Origin: Planctomycetota bacterium
GTDB lineage: Bacteria; Planctomycetota; SZUA-567; H5-PLA8
Length of the DNA: 40,356 bases
Direction: 5' to 3'
NCBI GenBank assembly: GCA_026184295.1
Contig: JAHCJK010000001.1
Location: forward strand, 88,862 to 129,217
Part shown: positions 39,548 to 40,356 of the stretch, in pieces
Layout: each line of letters begins with the position of its first letter
Numbering within the stretch: the stretch's first letter is position 1
Made by a program: the position numbers and the translations under genes
The notes under the pieces: model-generated
Database searches by the model: none
Told to the model about the DNA's origin: nothing
What the model saw: only the letters and a program-made list of their open reading frames with translations

Positions 39548-40231
39548 ATGAGAACGGCATGCTTCGGCGCGGCTATTATCCTGATCATGGCCGCAGCCGC
39601 TTCCCTGGCTGAAGACGGCCCGCAGGATCTTTCTTTCGTGGGCGTCTATAAGGGCGCGAAGCCCTTGACCAAGTTCGAAGGAACCGCGCTCAAGACCGCG
39701 CACGCCGACCCGAGCTTTGTCATTACCTTCGAGAACCAAGAACAGAACAAGGGCAAGGCTACGGAAAAGTCCGCGTCCTTCGCGATCCACAGCCCGGCAC
39801 TGTTGGAGGCGGCTCAGGGCATCACACTCCGTGAAGGCCACGCCTACAAGGTGGTAGCTGTCTTTCAGAAGGGAGCGTACGACCTTAGCCTTGCTAAGGT
39901 GGAGGATGTCCAGGATAAATTGCTGCCCCAGGGCGTTGAGGGAAGCCTGCTGGCCAAATCTGGGCCAGTGGGAAACAGCACCGGGCCGTATCCGCTGGAG
40001 GAATGCCTGGAAATTAAGGTCTACGAAGGTACATGGGATAAAGTTCCCGAGGGCGCGAGCCTATGCCGTGTTACTTCGGATGTGAAGGGTCATTACAAAA
40101 TTGCGCTCAAACCGGGCAAATACACCCTGGTTAGTCTCGGCGGTAAGTTCCTTCAAACGTGTGAGGTTTCCAAGGAGTCCTGGCTGCAACTGGACATCGT
40201 GACGGGTGTTGTAGTAACTGAACTGAAGTAA
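39548..40231 (+). CDS. Exported protein with C-terminal regulatory-like beta domain
   Basis: The 227-residue protein has a signal peptide (MRTACFGAAIILIMAAAASLA) and two beta-rich parts. The last 80 residues (LEIKVYEGTWDKVPEGASLCRVTSDVKGHYKIALKPGKYTLVSLGG) have the G-x-Y-x-I-x-L-x-P-G-x-Y pattern of carboxypeptidase-regulatory-like or SdrD B-like domains. The gene is less GC-rich than its neighbours, most visibly after 39880, with codons such as GTT, GTA and AAA more frequent, which may point to more recent acquisition. Role unknown; probably a surface or periplasmic partner of the preceding zinc protein. Confidence 0.75.
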   Translation: MRTACFGAAIILIMAAAASLAEDGPQDLSFVGVYKGAKPLTKFEGTALKTAHADPSFVITFENQEQNKGKATEKSASFAIHSPALLEAAQGITLREGHAYKVVAVFQKGAYDLSLAKVEDVQDKLLPQGVEGSLLAKSGPVGNSTGPYPLEECLEIKVYEGTWDKVPEGASLCRVTSDVKGHYKIALKPGKYTLVSLGGKFLQTCEVSKESWLQLDIVTGVVVTELK

Positions 40232-40356
40232 GTCACGAACGCTTCGGTTCGGCCAATTTGTGCTGAAAGTCCCTCTTGCCAGCTCCCCGTTCATCCCATA
40301 AACCCCTGACATGATTACTCTTTCTCGAACGACTCCGCTGCGCCTGAGCCGTTGCC
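40232..40356. other. Window end, no feature seen
   Basis: The last 125 nt after the exported-protein gene contain no convincing open frame, hairpin or promoter; a gene may begin beyond the window. Confidence 0.5.

Overview
The window looks like part of a chromosome from a GC-rich, Planctomycetota-like bacterium. No rRNA is present, so this rests on gene content only: three complete or near-complete Hanks-type Ser/Thr kinases and one 5'-truncated kinase with mostly different C-terminal domains, a sialate O-acetylesterase-like enzyme, a secreted CBM9-like protein, a PQQ-type propeller, a membrane protein beginning with the HLST hydrophobic leader I associate with planctomycetes, and a large polytopic protein of the DUF6784/DUF6785 type. 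Housekeeping genes are prfB (with its programmed frameshift), argH, an Uup-type ABC-F gene, a YjbQ-family gene and one tRNA-Tyr.

Layout. 1-2145: end of a membrane-anchored kinase, then about 930 nt without a credible gene, holding short repeats, hairpins, a good promoter and a diverged tandem 137-nt repeat that folds into matching stem-loops (the best candidate for something undescribed). 2146-3760: an esterase, a small repeat tract, and tRNA-Tyr preceded by a copy of its own 5' half and by 11-bp recombinase-like repeats. 3821-7128: methyltransferase-like, P-loop kinase-like and Uup genes on the minus strand. 7394-13285: mostly exported proteins. 13392-17012: a TVP38-type membrane protein, a DUF547 gene and a kinase, all showing apparent 1-nt deletions. 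17013-18235: a hairpin-rich leader, a zinc ribbon and a membrane protein. 18344-22195: a nucleotide-sugar/glycosyltransferase cluster (Fcl-like epimerase, a bacterial relative of plant UDP-arabinopyranose mutase/RGP, a GT2 enzyme, a GalE-like epimerase), its first two genes bracketed by a perfect 29-bp inverted repeat. 22217-26101: two polytopic GT-C-like proteins, one TMTC-like and translationally coupled to the YjbQ gene. 26169-28285: MarR regulator, YceI protein and a membrane protein. 28385-32499: two kinases around prfB. 33100-40231: PAS-GGDEF cyclase, small Cys-rich proteins, a polytopic transporter-like protein, argH, a 26-residue basic mini-protein and a secreted protein.

How it fits together. 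18344-25685 probably makes and transfers a surface glycan or glycosylates exported proteins: two epimerases and a mutase-like enzyme supply sugars, the GT2 enzyme could charge a lipid carrier, and the GT-C proteins would transfer outside the membrane. The kinases and the cyclase form a signalling layer; one kinase carries an extracytoplasmic domain resembling carbohydrate-binding folds.

Promoter grammar. Many genes have a TANNNT hexamer 6-8 nt before the start codon and no Shine-Dalgarno, suggesting frequent leaderless mRNAs; the -35 element is often TTGC-- with a 16-nt spacer. Other genes (yceI, the YjbQ gene, argH, the mini-protein, the 17236 zinc ribbon) have strong GGAGG-type sites. All family names come from reading motifs; no database search was possible.
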